A DNA stretch of 37,818 bases from Cristatella mucedo (lineage: Eukaryota; Bryozoa; Phylactolaemata; Cristatellidae): positions 1-37,818 of the forward strand of contig WPIO01000487.1 of NCBI GenBank assembly GCA_009760855.2. The letters are read 5' to 3'. A model generated the notes under the pieces. That model did not search any database. It was not told the DNA's origin and worked only from the letters and a program-made list of their open reading frames with translations. Of this stretch, positions 1 to 10,139 are shown one piece after another (positions within the stretch are counted from its first letter, which is position 1; every line of letters begins with the position of its first letter). The position numbers and the translations under genes are program-made.

Positions 1-63
1 CCTGTTCCGTCCATTGCCGGCGGACAGCACACCCTCCTCCGTCGCTTTCAGAGAAATGAGTCC

Positions 64-366
64 ATGACGTCGAAGCGCAAAGCTGGACAGAAGACCAAAA
101 GACCAGGAGACAACAAGAGCGAGCGTAGCTTGACTCTTAAATACTTAGCTACGACAATGGGGCAAGAGCTTAGTGGTATTGGGCCCGACACCACGGCCCA
201 TTACGGTAAGGAATTAATACCGGCACTTGGCACTGTAACGTTCCCTCTTTCCATCTTGAATGACGAATGTTTTTCAGACGATTCTTTTCGAACCGATTTG
301 ATGACGGGGGTTGACAGGCCAGTCAACATCCATCAGCAGCTCCCGTGTGTATCGGACGAATTGTAA
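64..366 (+). CDS. Unrecognised 100-aa ORF at the outer end of the arm
   Basis: This open frame starts with a very basic stretch (MTSKRKAGQKTKRP) and continues with a neutral part ending at residue 100. The same ORF is open in the right arm at 37,709-37,407 with about eight residue differences and the same length. I do not recognise the family. It lies outside the block shared with the AT-rich core virus, so it may be host or transposon sequence. Preservation in both arms hints at coding, but the arms are young duplicates, so that is weak evidence. A second short frame (311-523) overlaps it and is probably a shadow. Confidence 0.35.
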   Translation: MTSKRKAGQKTKRPGDNKSERSLTLKYLATTMGQELSGIGPDTTAHYGKELIPALGTVTFPLSILNDECFSDDSFRTDLMTGVDRPVNIHQQLPCVSDEL

Positions 367-577
367 AGGCCGAATCGCCACTGCTGGTCAGAGAGCTTCC
401 TGGCTTGCTCTTAAGCTCTCGCTCTCTAACCGCACTGAGGCTTCTATCTGGCTCAATGCTCTAGGATATAGGAGTTCTAGCCCGCCTCCAAACAGCTCCT
501 GCTTGCGATACAATTCAGCCTAGGCCAGCCAAGTGCTACAACTAGGTCATATCAATAAAGGAAAACGGCCCCCTGAG

Positions 578-800
578 ATGTCTAGGGTTGAATATTCTCG
601 GGAATTAAAGGAGGCAATCAAGAAATCTGAGCAGTCATCGTTTGGAAAAAACCGTGCGACTATAAGGCCGAAAGTACAATGCTTCTTGTGAAACTCTTTG
701 CAGATGGTAAGGGCCCAGAGGTAATGCATTCCGAAATTTCGAAGCTTAAGGAGCACTTGAAGAAAAGTTGTCAGAATTAATATTCTGTGTGTCGGACACA
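578..800 (+). pseudogene. Remnant of the small gene that flanks HNH in both virus copies
   Basis: The plus frame from the ATG at 578 gives ELKEAIKKSEQSSFGKN followed by a Thr/Ile/Arg/Lys stretch. This lines up with EVSNAIKKVEASTVGGKS in the core gene at 16,566-16,285. Both lie just past the 3' end of the HNH gene and point towards it, so position and sequence agree. The frame breaks after about 30 codons and continues in other frames (LKEHLKKSCQN near 747-780). Function unknown. The 84-aa frame on the other strand (801-547) is its shadow. Confidence 0.45.
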
Positions 801-949
801 CTTATTACCTTCTGTAATGCTGTATTTGAAGTTTAAACACGGGTATTGCCAATGCGAACGCATTGATTCTAGCTCTCTAGCGACAGCTACATCTTCAGTC
901 AAATCAAGCAAACCAAGGTAATAATTGCGTCTTTCTATGCAAACTCGTG

Positions 950-1343
950 CTCTTCACTTTATTGGTTAAGAATCACACATGAAACCAGTGAATTCAAAAA
1001 GAGCCCCCACTTTTCTTCTCGTTCGTTCCTGCCAGTCTCAGAATTGGAAGCTTCACTCAAAAAACGAAATCGGTTTTCTGATCGCACTTCATTTTCATTA
1101 TCCAACTCATGCAATGGTATTTCTCCTGATATTATAAGCCAAGCCAAACTGTGAGCAAAATAAGATTTACCAACTATCTTTATCCTCTGATAACCATCAC
1201 TCTTAATCAAGCTTGCATCTGACAGTCATTGATTCCTCTGTCGTCTTAATTTCCGAAGAAAAACGCCGGTTTCAGGATTGTTGTGAAGCAGTTCTATAAT
1301 ACATTCGCGCAATTTAGCAATCTCATCTTGATCTTTTTATGAA
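950..1343 (-). pseudogene. HNH endonuclease remnant (arm copy)
   Basis: Read on the minus strand, the frame gives LRECIIELLHNNPETGVF, a stop, then GYQRIKIVGKSYFAHSLAWL and a segment ending RFRFLSEASNSETGRN. This is the phage-type HNH layout (recognition strand, AHRLAWL helix, DH..G loop, N-R-NLREA). The catalytic His of the usual D-H-x-(N/D)-G loop is replaced (LDNENEV), and the start codon is not recognisable. An AP2 domain is not visible after it, unlike the core homologue at 15,707. It is transcribed away from the PLA2 gene at 1,390, the same divergent pair as in the core. Only the last few codons survive in the right arm (36,765-36,830). Confidence 0.75.
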
Positions 1344-1389
1344 ATAGTTTTTCTTGCTGCTAAATAAAAACAAGGTTAATATAGAGAAG

Positions 1390-2195
1390 ATGATGCGGTA
1401 CCACGAAATCATTTTAATTCGCTCAACACCAACAGTTAATACTTGCAAAGAGTACATATACGGCGTAGCTCGGCTTTTCTATGGACTCTTTGGTTGGCCC
1501 TGACACGATCCTTGTCAGTAAAACTTAACATGCACAAAAATTGAGAAGCACCGGTTGTCTTTTTCGGGACTGGCCGCGAGATTTAGTGCTTTCCAGCTAC
1601 AAGGAAATCCTTCTCGAGGCTCTGGCTTCCTACCTTGTGGTTCTTTTAACAAGACAGATATATACACTTTCGTCGGCCCTTTCGCACTATTGTAAAAACG
1701 ACTTGATTGAGGCTATTCGGGAGCCAATGATCTCGATCGAGCAGCCCTAAATCACGACTATGGGTACGAGAAATTTCGTTTGACCGCGAGCCACAAAGGA
1801 TAGAAGTACGAACATTTTCTGACGTAGCTTGGGCAGAAGATGCTACTCCCATGTCTAAAAATTCTAGACAGCCCAATAATATAATAATATAACTCATTTA
1901 AATAGTGCCTTAAGAGAACTTAATCTCTATTCAGGCGCTTCACATATGCCTCGGGGCTCAAGCCCACGACTTCAGTCAGACCTTGGTCGAGGCAAGCACC
2001 TTTACCGCTAGACAAAACCTTGCGATTATGGCTGCAAAAGCAAAGCTTGGAGTCGGCATAAATAACACATTTGCAACTGATTTGGCGTAGGACAAGGTAT
2101 TAAACCCTACAAGTCTCACAAAAATTAGGAACTCCGCTAGAAACTTGGTTAATAGAATGCCAAATAAAAGCAGGAAGAGAACATAACTGTTAAAA
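1390..2195 (+). pseudogene. PLA2-domain virion protein remnant, part 1 (arm copy)
   Basis: The frame near 1,640-1,780 gives GSFNKTDIYTFVGPF (calcium-loop region), then NDLDRAALNHDYGYEK with the His-Asp catalytic pair and the following Tyr. Next comes DREPQRIEVRTFSDVAWAE, matching the core protein (DPEPKRTEIRNLSDLVLAE). A SINE at 1,874-2,019 splits the gene, and the frame resumes with AIMAAKAKLG at about 2,028. Stops occur near 1,575, 1,690 and 2,088. The start is placed at the ATG at 1,390-1,393 by analogy with the core gene. PLA2 domains of this type (parvovirus VP1u is the model) hydrolyse phospholipid during endosomal escape. Confidence 0.7.
1874..2019 (-). mobile_element. tRNA-derived SINE, copy 1
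   Basis: On the minus strand it begins GGTTTTGTCTAGCGGTAAAG (A-box-like), then has a B-box-like GGGCTCAAGCCC, a conserved body CGCCTGAATAGAGATTAAG and an AT-rich tail. It interrupts the PLA2 gene. The same family occurs at 4,550, 8,293, 18,593 and 33,145. Confidence 0.85.
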
Positions 2196-2596
2196 TAACT
2201 TAACTAAGCCCAAACTAATCCTTGGATACCTAATCAAATTTTTATTTTACTCGTACATGCCTTTCTCACTTTTAATCACCTAATGTCAGTCTAATACTTG
2301 GCAGGGTAAAATCCTTCACGTTCTGTGCTTAGAGCTCTGTAGATGTTAACTTTGATCAAGTGTAAGCCTGAAATTTAATCTTGGCTATCTCTGCTAATAT
2401 TCTTAGAAACACAAAGCAGCCATCGAGGAGTCCTCTAATGCCAAAATCAATTCCAAACCTCCGAGTTACCTCTGCTGATTCTGCAAATTTAATATGACAA
2501 TTCTTGTTGTTGAAGAACAGTGTTGGCCTATGAATCAAAATATATTTTGACACCAATCGTTGCTTTTTGAGTAACGTCATATCCCTCTTATTCAAG
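2196..2596. other. AT-rich spacer with an unassigned minus frame
   Basis: No recognisable gene. A minus-strand frame of 82 codons (2,604-2,356) is open and continues in the direction of the ATPase candidate, so it could be its 3' part. I see no motif in it. No repeat or RNA gene was noticed. Confidence 0.3.
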
Positions 2597-3440
2597 TTAA
2601 CCACAAGCTTCAGCAGCTATTGCCTGCATCCTTTGCAGAATATTAGTAGTAAAGTAAATATAGGCTTTGTAATACGGCTTTGAATATTTCGAAGACTTTT
2701 CTTCAAGATGTACACGTGCAGGTCTTCCCTTAAATATAATAACACAGTCGTCATTAAAAATAACAGCTTTGTGTTCACGTGGATTTACTTCCATTTCATG
2801 TGCATACAACTATTTTTGTCTGTTTAATATTTTATAAGAGCGATCACATTGTCCTCCGAAAGTCTGTCAAACTCATGAGTATCAGGAAAATAGGACATAT
2901 CGAACCACAGTTCGTCCCAGAATAATCTTGCAACTGGATTGTTGAAAAACTGGGCACTGATCCAAATTGCTATTTTACTTCTGTACTTCTGGCATTGGTA
3001 CAGCAAAAAATGAGTCAAAGTACAAGCAACTGTTGATTTGTTTGAAACATCTGATCCAATGATATGTAGCATGCTCTCTCTTACCAAACTTACAAAGAAA
3101 AACTCTGTCGTTGTCTCATTTTTGTAAGTTCATATCTTTCAAGTACTACCATTAAGATTGGCTTTCCAGTCTTGGTTACCTATTCCAGTAGTTCAGTGTC
3201 TGTCGGTGCTGGTGATTATTTTTTTTAATTCATTAAGCACTTCATTCCCATCTTGTAAAAAGCTCTTCCTTGCTTTTTTCGCACCAGAACCTCTAGGTTT
3301 ACGATGTCTCAGCACACCTCGTCTACTAGGTCTGCCATGTGTTAAAACTCTTTGCCCTTTAGGCTTGCCGTGACTCAGTACTCCTTAACCCAATTCAGAA
3401 AAGGTAGCCTGTCTTTGTTTCACGAACTTTGTATTATTGT
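2597..3440 (-). pseudogene. Possible packaging-ATPase remnant (weak)
   Basis: A basic Lys/Arg/Gly-rich leader (3,440-3,160) is followed by MLHIIGSDVSNKSTVACTL. This resembles a decayed P-loop (GxxxxGKST, with Asn for the invariant second Gly) set after a beta-strand. In the next frame, KAVIFNDDCVI looks like a Walker B strand with paired Asp. Order, spacing and a predicted strand after the P-loop (KIAIWIS) fit an A32/FtsK-like viral packaging ATPase, but the match is short and needs one frameshift. It lies between two halves of the PLA2 gene on the opposite strand, a position not seen in the core copy, which suggests rearrangement. It is absent from the right arm because of the deletion there. 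Confidence 0.33.
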
Positions 3441-3934
3441 GCTCACAGATCACAGATCAAGATTGCTTTTACTATACCATGAGTTTCATTTGGTCCATGG
3501 ATTTCGCTGTAGTCGGCACGAAGGTTGTCTGTATGCTTTCTACACGTCAAGCAGTAGATACTACCCTCCATTTATGTATAGTATATCAATACAAGTCAAA
3601 GCGTTTATTTTGGACAGGATTAAGTAACATGTCATAAATAACCGTAGCCAAAAGTTCCAATTCGTGCAATAGTAATAGGGCCGAGTGGATCTTTTATATA
3701 ACGTCTGGTTATGAATTCGATCCTATGTAGTATGCTAAGCTACAAAACCTGAAAAGCGATTCATTCTAGTCTTGATTAGAAGTTTACAAAGGTCTCATTT
3801 CTATGACAGAAAAACTGCAAAGGACGCTTACGTTTTGAATAATGGAATCGAGCAAATGCCAGAGGTTTATTCGCATTAAAACTGCAAGAATGCTCTTGGA
3901 ACTGATGATCTAATTACTGACGACCAAATAAAAA
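3441..3934. other. Unassigned stretch
   Basis: Short overlapping frames on plus (3,352-3,637) have no recognisable motif and no counterpart in the core virus. I see no gene, RNA or repeat that I can support. Confidence 0.3.
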
Positions 3935-4208
3935 AATCTAGAAAGTTTTACAAGAGGAAGACACAAAGGAGTAAACATATTTTGTCTTGCTCAAGGATTC
4001 GCTAAAATTCCAAGAAGAGAGAACAGAAATAACGTGAATTTGATCATATTTTTAAAAGATTGCAACTAATACCGAATACATTCGTGAACCGGACACTGGC
4101 AACGTCATTCTAAAGCTATTTCGTGATGAGGTTGATTCGTTCATAAGGAATCGTTTTGGATACTGTGTAATCAACCTTACGAAAACCTATTCTGAAGCCA
4201 AATCTTAA
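3935..4208 (+). pseudogene. PLA2-domain protein remnant, part 2 (C-terminal segment)
   Basis: The frame gives GVNIFCLAQGFAKIPRRE, matching GLNIFYLARGFTNILRRE of the core protein. After a stop and frame change, NTEYIREPDTGNVILK and NRFGYCVINLTKTYSEA follow, matching the core C-terminus (YIRDSYVGDIDKK; NRFSDCVIDQTKTESE). It stands 1.7 kb downstream of the N-terminal part, with the ATPase candidate in between, so the gene is split by an insertion or rearrangement. Confidence 0.7.
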
Positions 4209-4549
4209 AAACTCCAAGCTGCTTAAACAGCCTTTTTTGTATAGGGACATAAGACCCTTGACGGCTATAACCACGGCTTGCAGTAGCGATAAAGGATCTC
4301 TCACTAAACGAATCGAAGCCACAACCTCAGGACCGAGATAATGGAAGCAACAGGTTTACCTAGTGTGCCATCTCATCATAAGCATCGGCTTACTAATACT
4401 GGACCATAGACAGTTATGGCCAACCACGAACGGATATAGGTTTTCAAAGAAAGTAACCATCTATATCTATAGGACAATGCTGAACTGAAGGACTTATTCA
4501 AATCCTGGAATGAAGTATCGGCGTAGCCTGCAAGAAGCATTAAATATAG
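4209..4549. other. Unassigned stretch before SINE copy 2
   Basis: Lies between the PLA2 end and the SINE in front of gene C. No convincing frame or motif was seen. Confidence 0.3.
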
Positions 4550-4689
4550 AAAAAAATATAATTCATTTGCATAGCGCCCTAAGAGAACTTAATCTCTATC
4601 CAGGCACTTCGCACATGCCTCCGGGCTCAAGCCCACGACCTCAGCCAGACCTTGGTCGGGGGCGAGCACCTTAACGACTGGACTAAACC
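4550..4689 (-). mobile_element. tRNA-derived SINE, copy 2
   Basis: The minus strand reads GGTTTAGTCCAGTCGTTAAG (A-box-like), GGGCTTGAGCCC (B-box-like), the shared body GATAGAGATTAAGTTCTC, then GGCGCTATGCAAATG and an A/T tail. It sits at the 5' edge of gene C. Confidence 0.87.
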
Positions 4690-5594
4690 TGCATTGGACC
4701 ATGAGAAGATATTGCGTGATTTGCAAGACTTTCCTGACTCAATGGAACTGCAGAATGATCTAGATGTGCAACAAATTCAAGCAGAAATTACAGCTAATGA
4801 TAATGTTCAAGTGAATTTGAGCTATCGGGTATTTGAAAGAGCAACTGACAACTCTGGTGACCTGGTTTTTGAGAAACTGAAAAAAGGTAGACCTGCTCTT
4901 ACTAAGCAAATTGAAATAACTCAGGCCATATAGAAAGTTGGAACGAAGGTCATGATGTGTCTTCTAACTGTTGGAAGAGTTTCTGAAGCCTTTCCAGAAA
5001 AATCTAAAAAAATAATTTTAATGCAAATGCTGTGAAAAACAATTCTCCTGATGAACAAGCAAAAATTGTTATTATTGCTATCCGAAAATGTAAAGCTGAG
5101 CAATTAGGTAATAATCCTATCTGGGGTTCTCGGCAAAGATCTTGTGTCAAGGTTTACAGCGCTTTGGATAATTTGTTCAAAGGAAAAAGTTGCCTCTTGG
5201 AATTAATTAAATGATAAAGAATTATGATGAAACTGATCATAAAGAGACATTACGAGGCATTTACCAAAAATTAACCGATGAGGGTCCCAAACACGGAGAA
5301 CTAACGAGGGGACTCCAAGGAGAGCCAAAGAAGGATATCACTTATGTTCATGAGATGTCAAGAGTGCAAGTTTTGGAAAAGGCTGGCAATTGAGTAACTG
5401 AAATTTCTTTGATTGTTAAGAATAAAGCAGAATTACTTGAGAGATTGGAACTAGAGGTACGAGAATTTGCTGCTGGGAACACAAGCGTAATAAGTTTTAT
5501 TAGTGCTGCTGCAGATTAATTCTGGAAATCGCAAAAGGCAACGAATACTTATATTTCGAAAATCAATGAACTTTTGTCTGACCCTAGTGCATAG
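4690..5594 (+). pseudogene. Structural gene C remnant (arm copy)
   Basis: The first frame contains ERATDNSGDLVFEKLKKGRP, matching KKSTDNSGNVGIDKLKRIRP in the core gene (14,663-13,559). Later pieces match too: VYSALDNLFKGKSCLLELIK against AYTAFNKKKPKKAINLIIGG, and REFAAGNTSVISFISAAAD against SELAAGNRGVIHSISSAAD. There are at least three stops or frame changes. It ends with a TAG two bases before the ATG of gene B, the tight spacing typical of compact viral genomes. The product is charged and helix-rich with no known family; it is probably a virion or packaging protein, judged only from its place in the structural block. Confidence 0.65.
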
Positions 5595-5596
5595 AA

Positions 5597-6451
5597 ATGT
5601 CAGAGATATTAAAGATTTATCAGGATATGTTAACAAATCTTGAAGCAATAAAAAGAGTGTCCCAATCAACAATTGAAAGATCCTGGTTTAACATTTCCGG
5701 AATACAAATTTCCGTTCGGGTCCAAAGAGGTAATCCGATCATGATTAAGAGGAAAAAAATAAGATCTTTGTCAAAAACTTTGAATTTCGACGGAACTCCC
5801 TAAATAGCTTAATAGATTCAGAAAATGCCTTTGTTTATAGAGTTTCTGGTAGGTTTTAGCAAACGATAACGATTAGGTCCGGAATTCATTTTGCTGTTTC
5901 CGATGCGATGAACGTTGACATTGCTAAAACAATTAATACTTCAATTACTAGGTCAGCAGCTACTGCAGACGAATTCAAACTGGGAGTTGATGCAGCTACT
6001 TCTAATTTCTGGATTATGATGTCATCGGGTTGGACATTTTTTGCGAACAAATCTAGTGTTCTAGTATATTTGTTGCAACTAGTTCTACTTATACAGCATA
6101 TCCTAATTGTAGTACACATTATTCAAGTATTACCGATCAAGGAGCGTGTGTACCAAACACAAAGTTTGTTCCTGAAAATTAAGTATTCGTATCTGACGTT
6201 AATTCAGTAGTTGTGAAAAGCAATGTGGTTGCAAGTGGCTCAAGTTACATAAACGTAGCGGAATAACAACTTTTTAGAAGTTCTGCTTACACTTTCTAGC
6301 ATTGGAAACAAAGTACTTTTAAATAACATGGCTTAATTTATGAAGCAGTTTCTTATATATTCATAACTGTTACAAATCAAGATACATTTTTGTTTAGACT
6401 TTGTTTCGCAGCAATTAATAGTTGCATTAGAAATTGTTGAAGTATTACATA
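5597..6451 (+). pseudogene. Structural gene B remnant (arm copy)
   Basis: Starts MSEILKIYQDMLTNLEAIKR, matching MSDLVKIASDILKNLESIRK of the core gene. The middle has VYRVSGRF...QTITIRSGI and GVDAATSNFWIMMSSGWTFF, against GLDTATSKSWIQLPVGWSFL in the core. The frame shifts near 6,060 and several stops follow. No family recognised; the pattern of short beta-strands with a conserved Trp and Gly suggests a capsid or penton-like protein, which is inference. The right arm carries the same gene at 35,981. Confidence 0.62.
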
Positions 6452-7306
6452 AGAATCTCAATAAGGTTTACTATAACAACTGGTTCTGATTCAAAAACGT
6501 TAAGTCTGGCAACAATACTTAAGTAAAAGGGCTTTAACAAAGTTGGGCTTAGGAAGGTTGAGTTCGCTAGCACTAAGAAATAATCATTGAATGTAGCTCA
6601 TGGTGTGAATGAGAACAGCGACTGTCATAACATTAATTTTAGTTACAGTTCCTCCTGGTCGTTATGACTCAAAATAGGTAACAAGTACATCGAAATCTTC
6701 GCTTAAGAATTCGCCAAACCCACAAAGTAGAAACACGTATTTATATTAACAAAGTCAAAAAATGATACTGAAATTAGGTTTTCTGTTTACACAGATGATA
6801 AAATTGCAATGGGAGTCGTTGGTGATTAAGTAGTGGTGTTAAAAAGTAATACTTCTGGATGGTCTGCTTCGATCAGTGACACAATGGGCTTTAATTTTAA
6901 TGAAGAGATTCATTTTAATTCAGCCATTGTTGGAGGAGCACTTTGAGAAGCAATTGAAAGGGCTATGTGCTTCCCCAGATCTTAAAAAGCATGGAACAAA
7001 ATGAGTTTGCCCGATAACAAAGGAGTGAAGTGAATTAGCGTCGATTGCGATTTAGTTCATCCACAGACGAATTACATAGAATATTAAATGAGATTCCTTA
7101 AACAGTGTTGTCAATTGTACATTATTAAAATCGCTGGTATTAATTTCTGGTGACAAAGTAACAATCCATTAGCCAAACTTTATGTTTCCGCCAACGAGAG
7201 GAGCTATAGAAGTGATAATTACTTTCAGTTGTAGTATGACAGACCGAATGGCCAGGAAGTTAATGGTGTACCTGATGCAATGGCGACAATAGAAGTTTCA
7301 AGATTC
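6452..7306 (+). pseudogene. Structural gene A remnant (arm copy)
   Basis: Opens with ISIRFTITTGSDSKT (core: MSIRLTGTSSSES), its ATG replaced by Ile. Later pieces are VGLRKVEFASTKK, DTEIRFSVYTDDKIAMGVVG, SLPDNKGVK and ISVDCDLVHP, all with core counterparts (IGLRRVEFTYTNK, LPDNTGIRW, ISVDCDLVNP). At the 3' end the stop seen in the core is lost, so the frame runs on from ATIEVSR into the coiled-coil gene. Role unknown; probably virion. Confidence 0.65.
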
Positions 7307-7315
7307 TATAGAAGA

Positions 7316-7940
7316 ATGGGAAGCAATGCTAGAATTGGACAGTAAGATTTTGGGCGAAAGTATGGCTCTGGCGTCCTTAGTATAGTTACTAATGGCATTG
7401 GCAAAGCTGCACCCACAATCTCTGGAATGACTAATATTGGTGTAAGCATCGCTAGAAAAGGTTGTGAAATGCTCCAAACACGTAAACTGGTCGAACTGTA
7501 AGCAAAGATAGAGAAGGCTGATCAAGAGTACCATTTGAAACAACGAGAGCTTGATGACAAACTCGAGGAAGTGAAGCGAAGGAAAGAAGTTGAATACGAA
7601 CTTGAAACACGCAAAAAGGAATAAGGCTACGAACATTCGATGAAAGAGATGAACCTTGAAATTAAGCTTGCTGTGCTTGAAAAAACGAACTCCAAAAAAC
7701 AAAAGGAAAGTTAAAGTTGAAATTGAATCAGAAGTAAAAGATTACTCGGGAGCAGAGCAAAGAAAACGACCCAAAAGCGTACGGAGAAGTCGAGAAAGGA
7801 ATTAAAGAGAATTGCTTTGCTGTTAAAGAATCGTCGTTTGTGCCGGCTCCAGAAGCTAGAGGAATTGCAGACGGCTAGAGAGAATCAATGAAAGAATTAG
7901 GTGCTAGTATCTACATGCAAAGCAGCAAATACATTGTTTA
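7316..7940 (+). pseudogene. Coiled-coil virion gene remnant (arm copy)
   Basis: Starts MGSNARIGQ and has a Gly/Ala-rich part (GSGVLSIVTNGIGKAAPTIS). A long Glu/Lys heptad-like stretch follows at about 7,480-7,690 (REL DDKLEEVKRRKEVEYEL), then PKAYGEVEKGIKE. The core homologue at 11,750-11,222 has the same order (GSGAKFNNALDIFNKVMG, then a Glu/Lys coil, then PKAYKEIEKVIND). Stops occur near 7,350, 7,500, 7,622 and 7,712. The 134-codon frame on the other strand is a shadow caused by the purine-rich coil. Possibly a minor virion protein. Confidence 0.62.
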
Positions 7941-7942
7941 CT

Positions 7943-9182
7943 ATGCATGCAGAAAGTATGGCTAGTACTTCGATTGACACGATTTTGGAACTTGATGATC
8001 CAATTCTGCCGTGGTATCCTATTAGGAACTACTAGTGTAGTGACTTCTATCAAACCAATGCAGCCGAAACAGACGCGTTTACCAACAATTTGGTAACTTT
8101 TACTCTACGTGGAGAGCAAAGTTTCTGTTATGGGCTTTCAGATTGTTATTAGGTGCTTGAGAGGCAAATTCAAGTTCCAGGTGCAGTAGCAGGAACTTAC
8201 GTGGCGTCTAATAGAAATCTGGCAGTATTTCGTGTTAATAATGCAGGTGCTTGGATCTATAGCTGAACGAAAGCTTGCTCCTCAAAAGCCGAGCTGGTTT
8301 GGTGCAGCAGCTGAGGTGCTCGTCGCTACTAAGGTCTGGCTGAGGTCGCGGGCTCGAGCCCCGAGGCATATGTGAAGCACCTGAATAGAGATTAAGTCAT
8401 TTGTGGGCGCTATATAAATGAATTATATTGTAATACGTTGGACTTCGCGCAGAAGATATTTAAAGCTTGGCCTTCCTACAAGGGCCGGTTCAGTTGCAAC
8501 CCTAATGGGCCAGCTAGCCTAAGAAAATGACTACATTAGGACAGAAGGTCCCGCAACTGGAAAAGAGAAAGGACGAGGCCACCAACAGTGGATGATATGC
8601 ATACAGGAACTAAAAATTATACAAGCCCTGCTGCATCTGGATTGCTACTTCGAATTACGAGTTCATTTGTAGGAGAGATCTTACTAGTGCTGTCGCTGAT
8701 AACGTAGAAACATTAAGCATTTCACTGCCGCTTTCTAGATTGTCTGGTTTCTGAGCTGACGTTAACAGAATACTATTTTACGTTCCTTTTCCCCTTGAAC
8801 TTACTCGCACAGGAAGAGCTGACTATGATGCCATCAAGACTGGGCCAACAGGACTTTCTCGTAATACAACTAAGTCGATAGTTACAAGCTGAGCAGCTTT
8901 CAATCAAGGTCATGGTGTTTGTATTCCTTTCGAGATTGCTCTGTCAAAAATGAAGCTCATGGTTCAATGCATTACTTCTGCCTGTTGCACTTTGAATATA
9001 AACATCTTGGTTACGTTGCCCCTGGAAATGTTCAAATTCCTATAAGGACAGAAAAAGACATGCCGTTGAGGTGTGCACTGTTTGTGTATCCACTTCAGAA
9101 TGAGATGCATTATGATTTTGAGTCGCACTTGATTAGCAATTATGAGAGATTTAATAACAAAGTTCAAAGTGGTGGAAAATAA
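7943..9182 (+). pseudogene. Major capsid protein remnant (Polinton/adintovirus type)
   Basis: After the ATG at 7,943 come MASTSIDTILELDD and DFYQTNAAETDAFTNN. The next piece, YVASNRNLAVFRVNNAGAW, sits where this family has its V-L-x-N-N-A strand. Downstream of a SINE, at about 8,690-8,850, is ISLPLSRLSGF, then a stop, then DVNRILFYVPFPLELTRTG and DYDAIKTG. This is the hallmark (I-P-L-shIfGFc-D...viyg...LtLtR...dAI) of the double jelly-roll capsid proteins annotated as F54H12.2-like. The last part (GYVAPGNVQIPIRTEKD) continues in another frame, and the gene is cut off near 9,260 by a LINE. The core copy lacks this gene because it is truncated upstream of it. Confidence 0.62.
8293..8437 (+). 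mobile_element. tRNA-derived SINE, copy 3
   Basis: Begins GCTGGTTTGGTGCAGCAGCT, has a B-box-like GGGCTCGAGCCCC, the body CCTGAATAGAGATTAAG and a GGCGCTATATAAATGAATTA tail. It is inserted in the capsid gene and is present at the same place in the right arm (33,145-33,284), so it predates the arm duplication. Confidence 0.87.
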
Positions 9183-9264
9183 TATCTTGATAGATTTGTA
9201 AAAACTGTGCAAGTTGTTAGAGAAGTGCTTGATAAATGTAAGTTTTTGACAGCAAACCATTGAT

Positions 9265-10100
9265 TAATCGTGCTCGAAATATAGGTGTCGTTTTTGACAG
9301 TTGCCTAAATTTTAAAAGCTTCATTTAGAAGTTTGCTTCTACAGCTAGCCATCACATCCGATCCCATTTCAAGATTAGGAGCTATCTCCCGGAGTGGCTT
9401 CTAAAATATTTAACTAGCTCTTTAGTTCTATCGCGGCTTGATTATTGCAATTCCCATTTGGCTGAGCTGCAAAAGAAAGCTATTAGGCCCCTGCAACAGA
9501 CACTGAATATGGCTGTAAGGCTTGTCTTCAAGTCCCAGCGGTTTGAGCAGGTGTCTCTGTTGCTAAAAGAGCTAGGATGGTGGCCGGTTGAGCAACGGAT
9601 ACAGAGCAAAGTTCTTACCATGACCAACAAGGCCTGCCATGGCTTAGCTCCTTCGTACCTAGCTGAGCTGCTGCATCAGTTTCAGCCTGTTCGCGCCTTC
9701 AGGTCGTGTTTGGAAAATAACTTAGCTGTCCCATCCTTCCGCTTACAGACCGTTGGCGACAGAAGCTATAGCTCTGCAGGTCCTAGAATGTAGAACTCGC
9801 TTCCACAATTCCTTCAACAATTCAATGCAACGACAACTACTCTCCTACTGCCGACTATGGCACATTATTTTCAGCTGTCCTAAGCTGCTACTTCTATGCT
9901 ACTCACTACCTCAACTGCTCTTCTGACTCTGCCATGCTTCCCACTTTCTCTCTATTGTATGAGACGATGGTTGTTTGCTACCGAATGCCTACCGAAAGCC
10001 GCTTAGGCTATGCGTTCGCTATACAAGACTCTCCTGTTAAACACCCACGTGGTATTTATGACTTTGCAGAGTTACAGGTGGAGATACAATACATTACATG
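9265..10100 (+). mobile_element. 5'-truncated L2/CR1-type LINE, 3' end
   Basis: The frame encodes the C-terminal end of a LINE reverse transcriptase: RNIGVVFDSCLNFKSF, SRLDYCNSHLAELQKKAIRP, then LGWWPVEQRIQSKVL and HGLAPSYLAELLHQF. It ends with a 3' UTR (ACCCACGTGGTATTTATGAC) and a short ATACATTACAT tail. Same family as 29,250-27,698. It follows the capsid remnant directly and is shared with the right arm. A 111-codon stretch (9,458-9,793) is still open. Confidence 0.88.
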
Positions 10101-10139
10101 GACTGCAGAGTAAATCTCAGTGCTTTCGCTAGGAAATAA

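Noticed and set aside
7298-7702. 134-codon minus-strand frame and its right-arm twin (33,875-34,255 plus), Phe/Leu-rich and looking like a membrane protein.
   Set aside because: Antisense shadow of the Glu/Lys-rich coiled-coil gene, whose homologue exists in the core on the sense strand.
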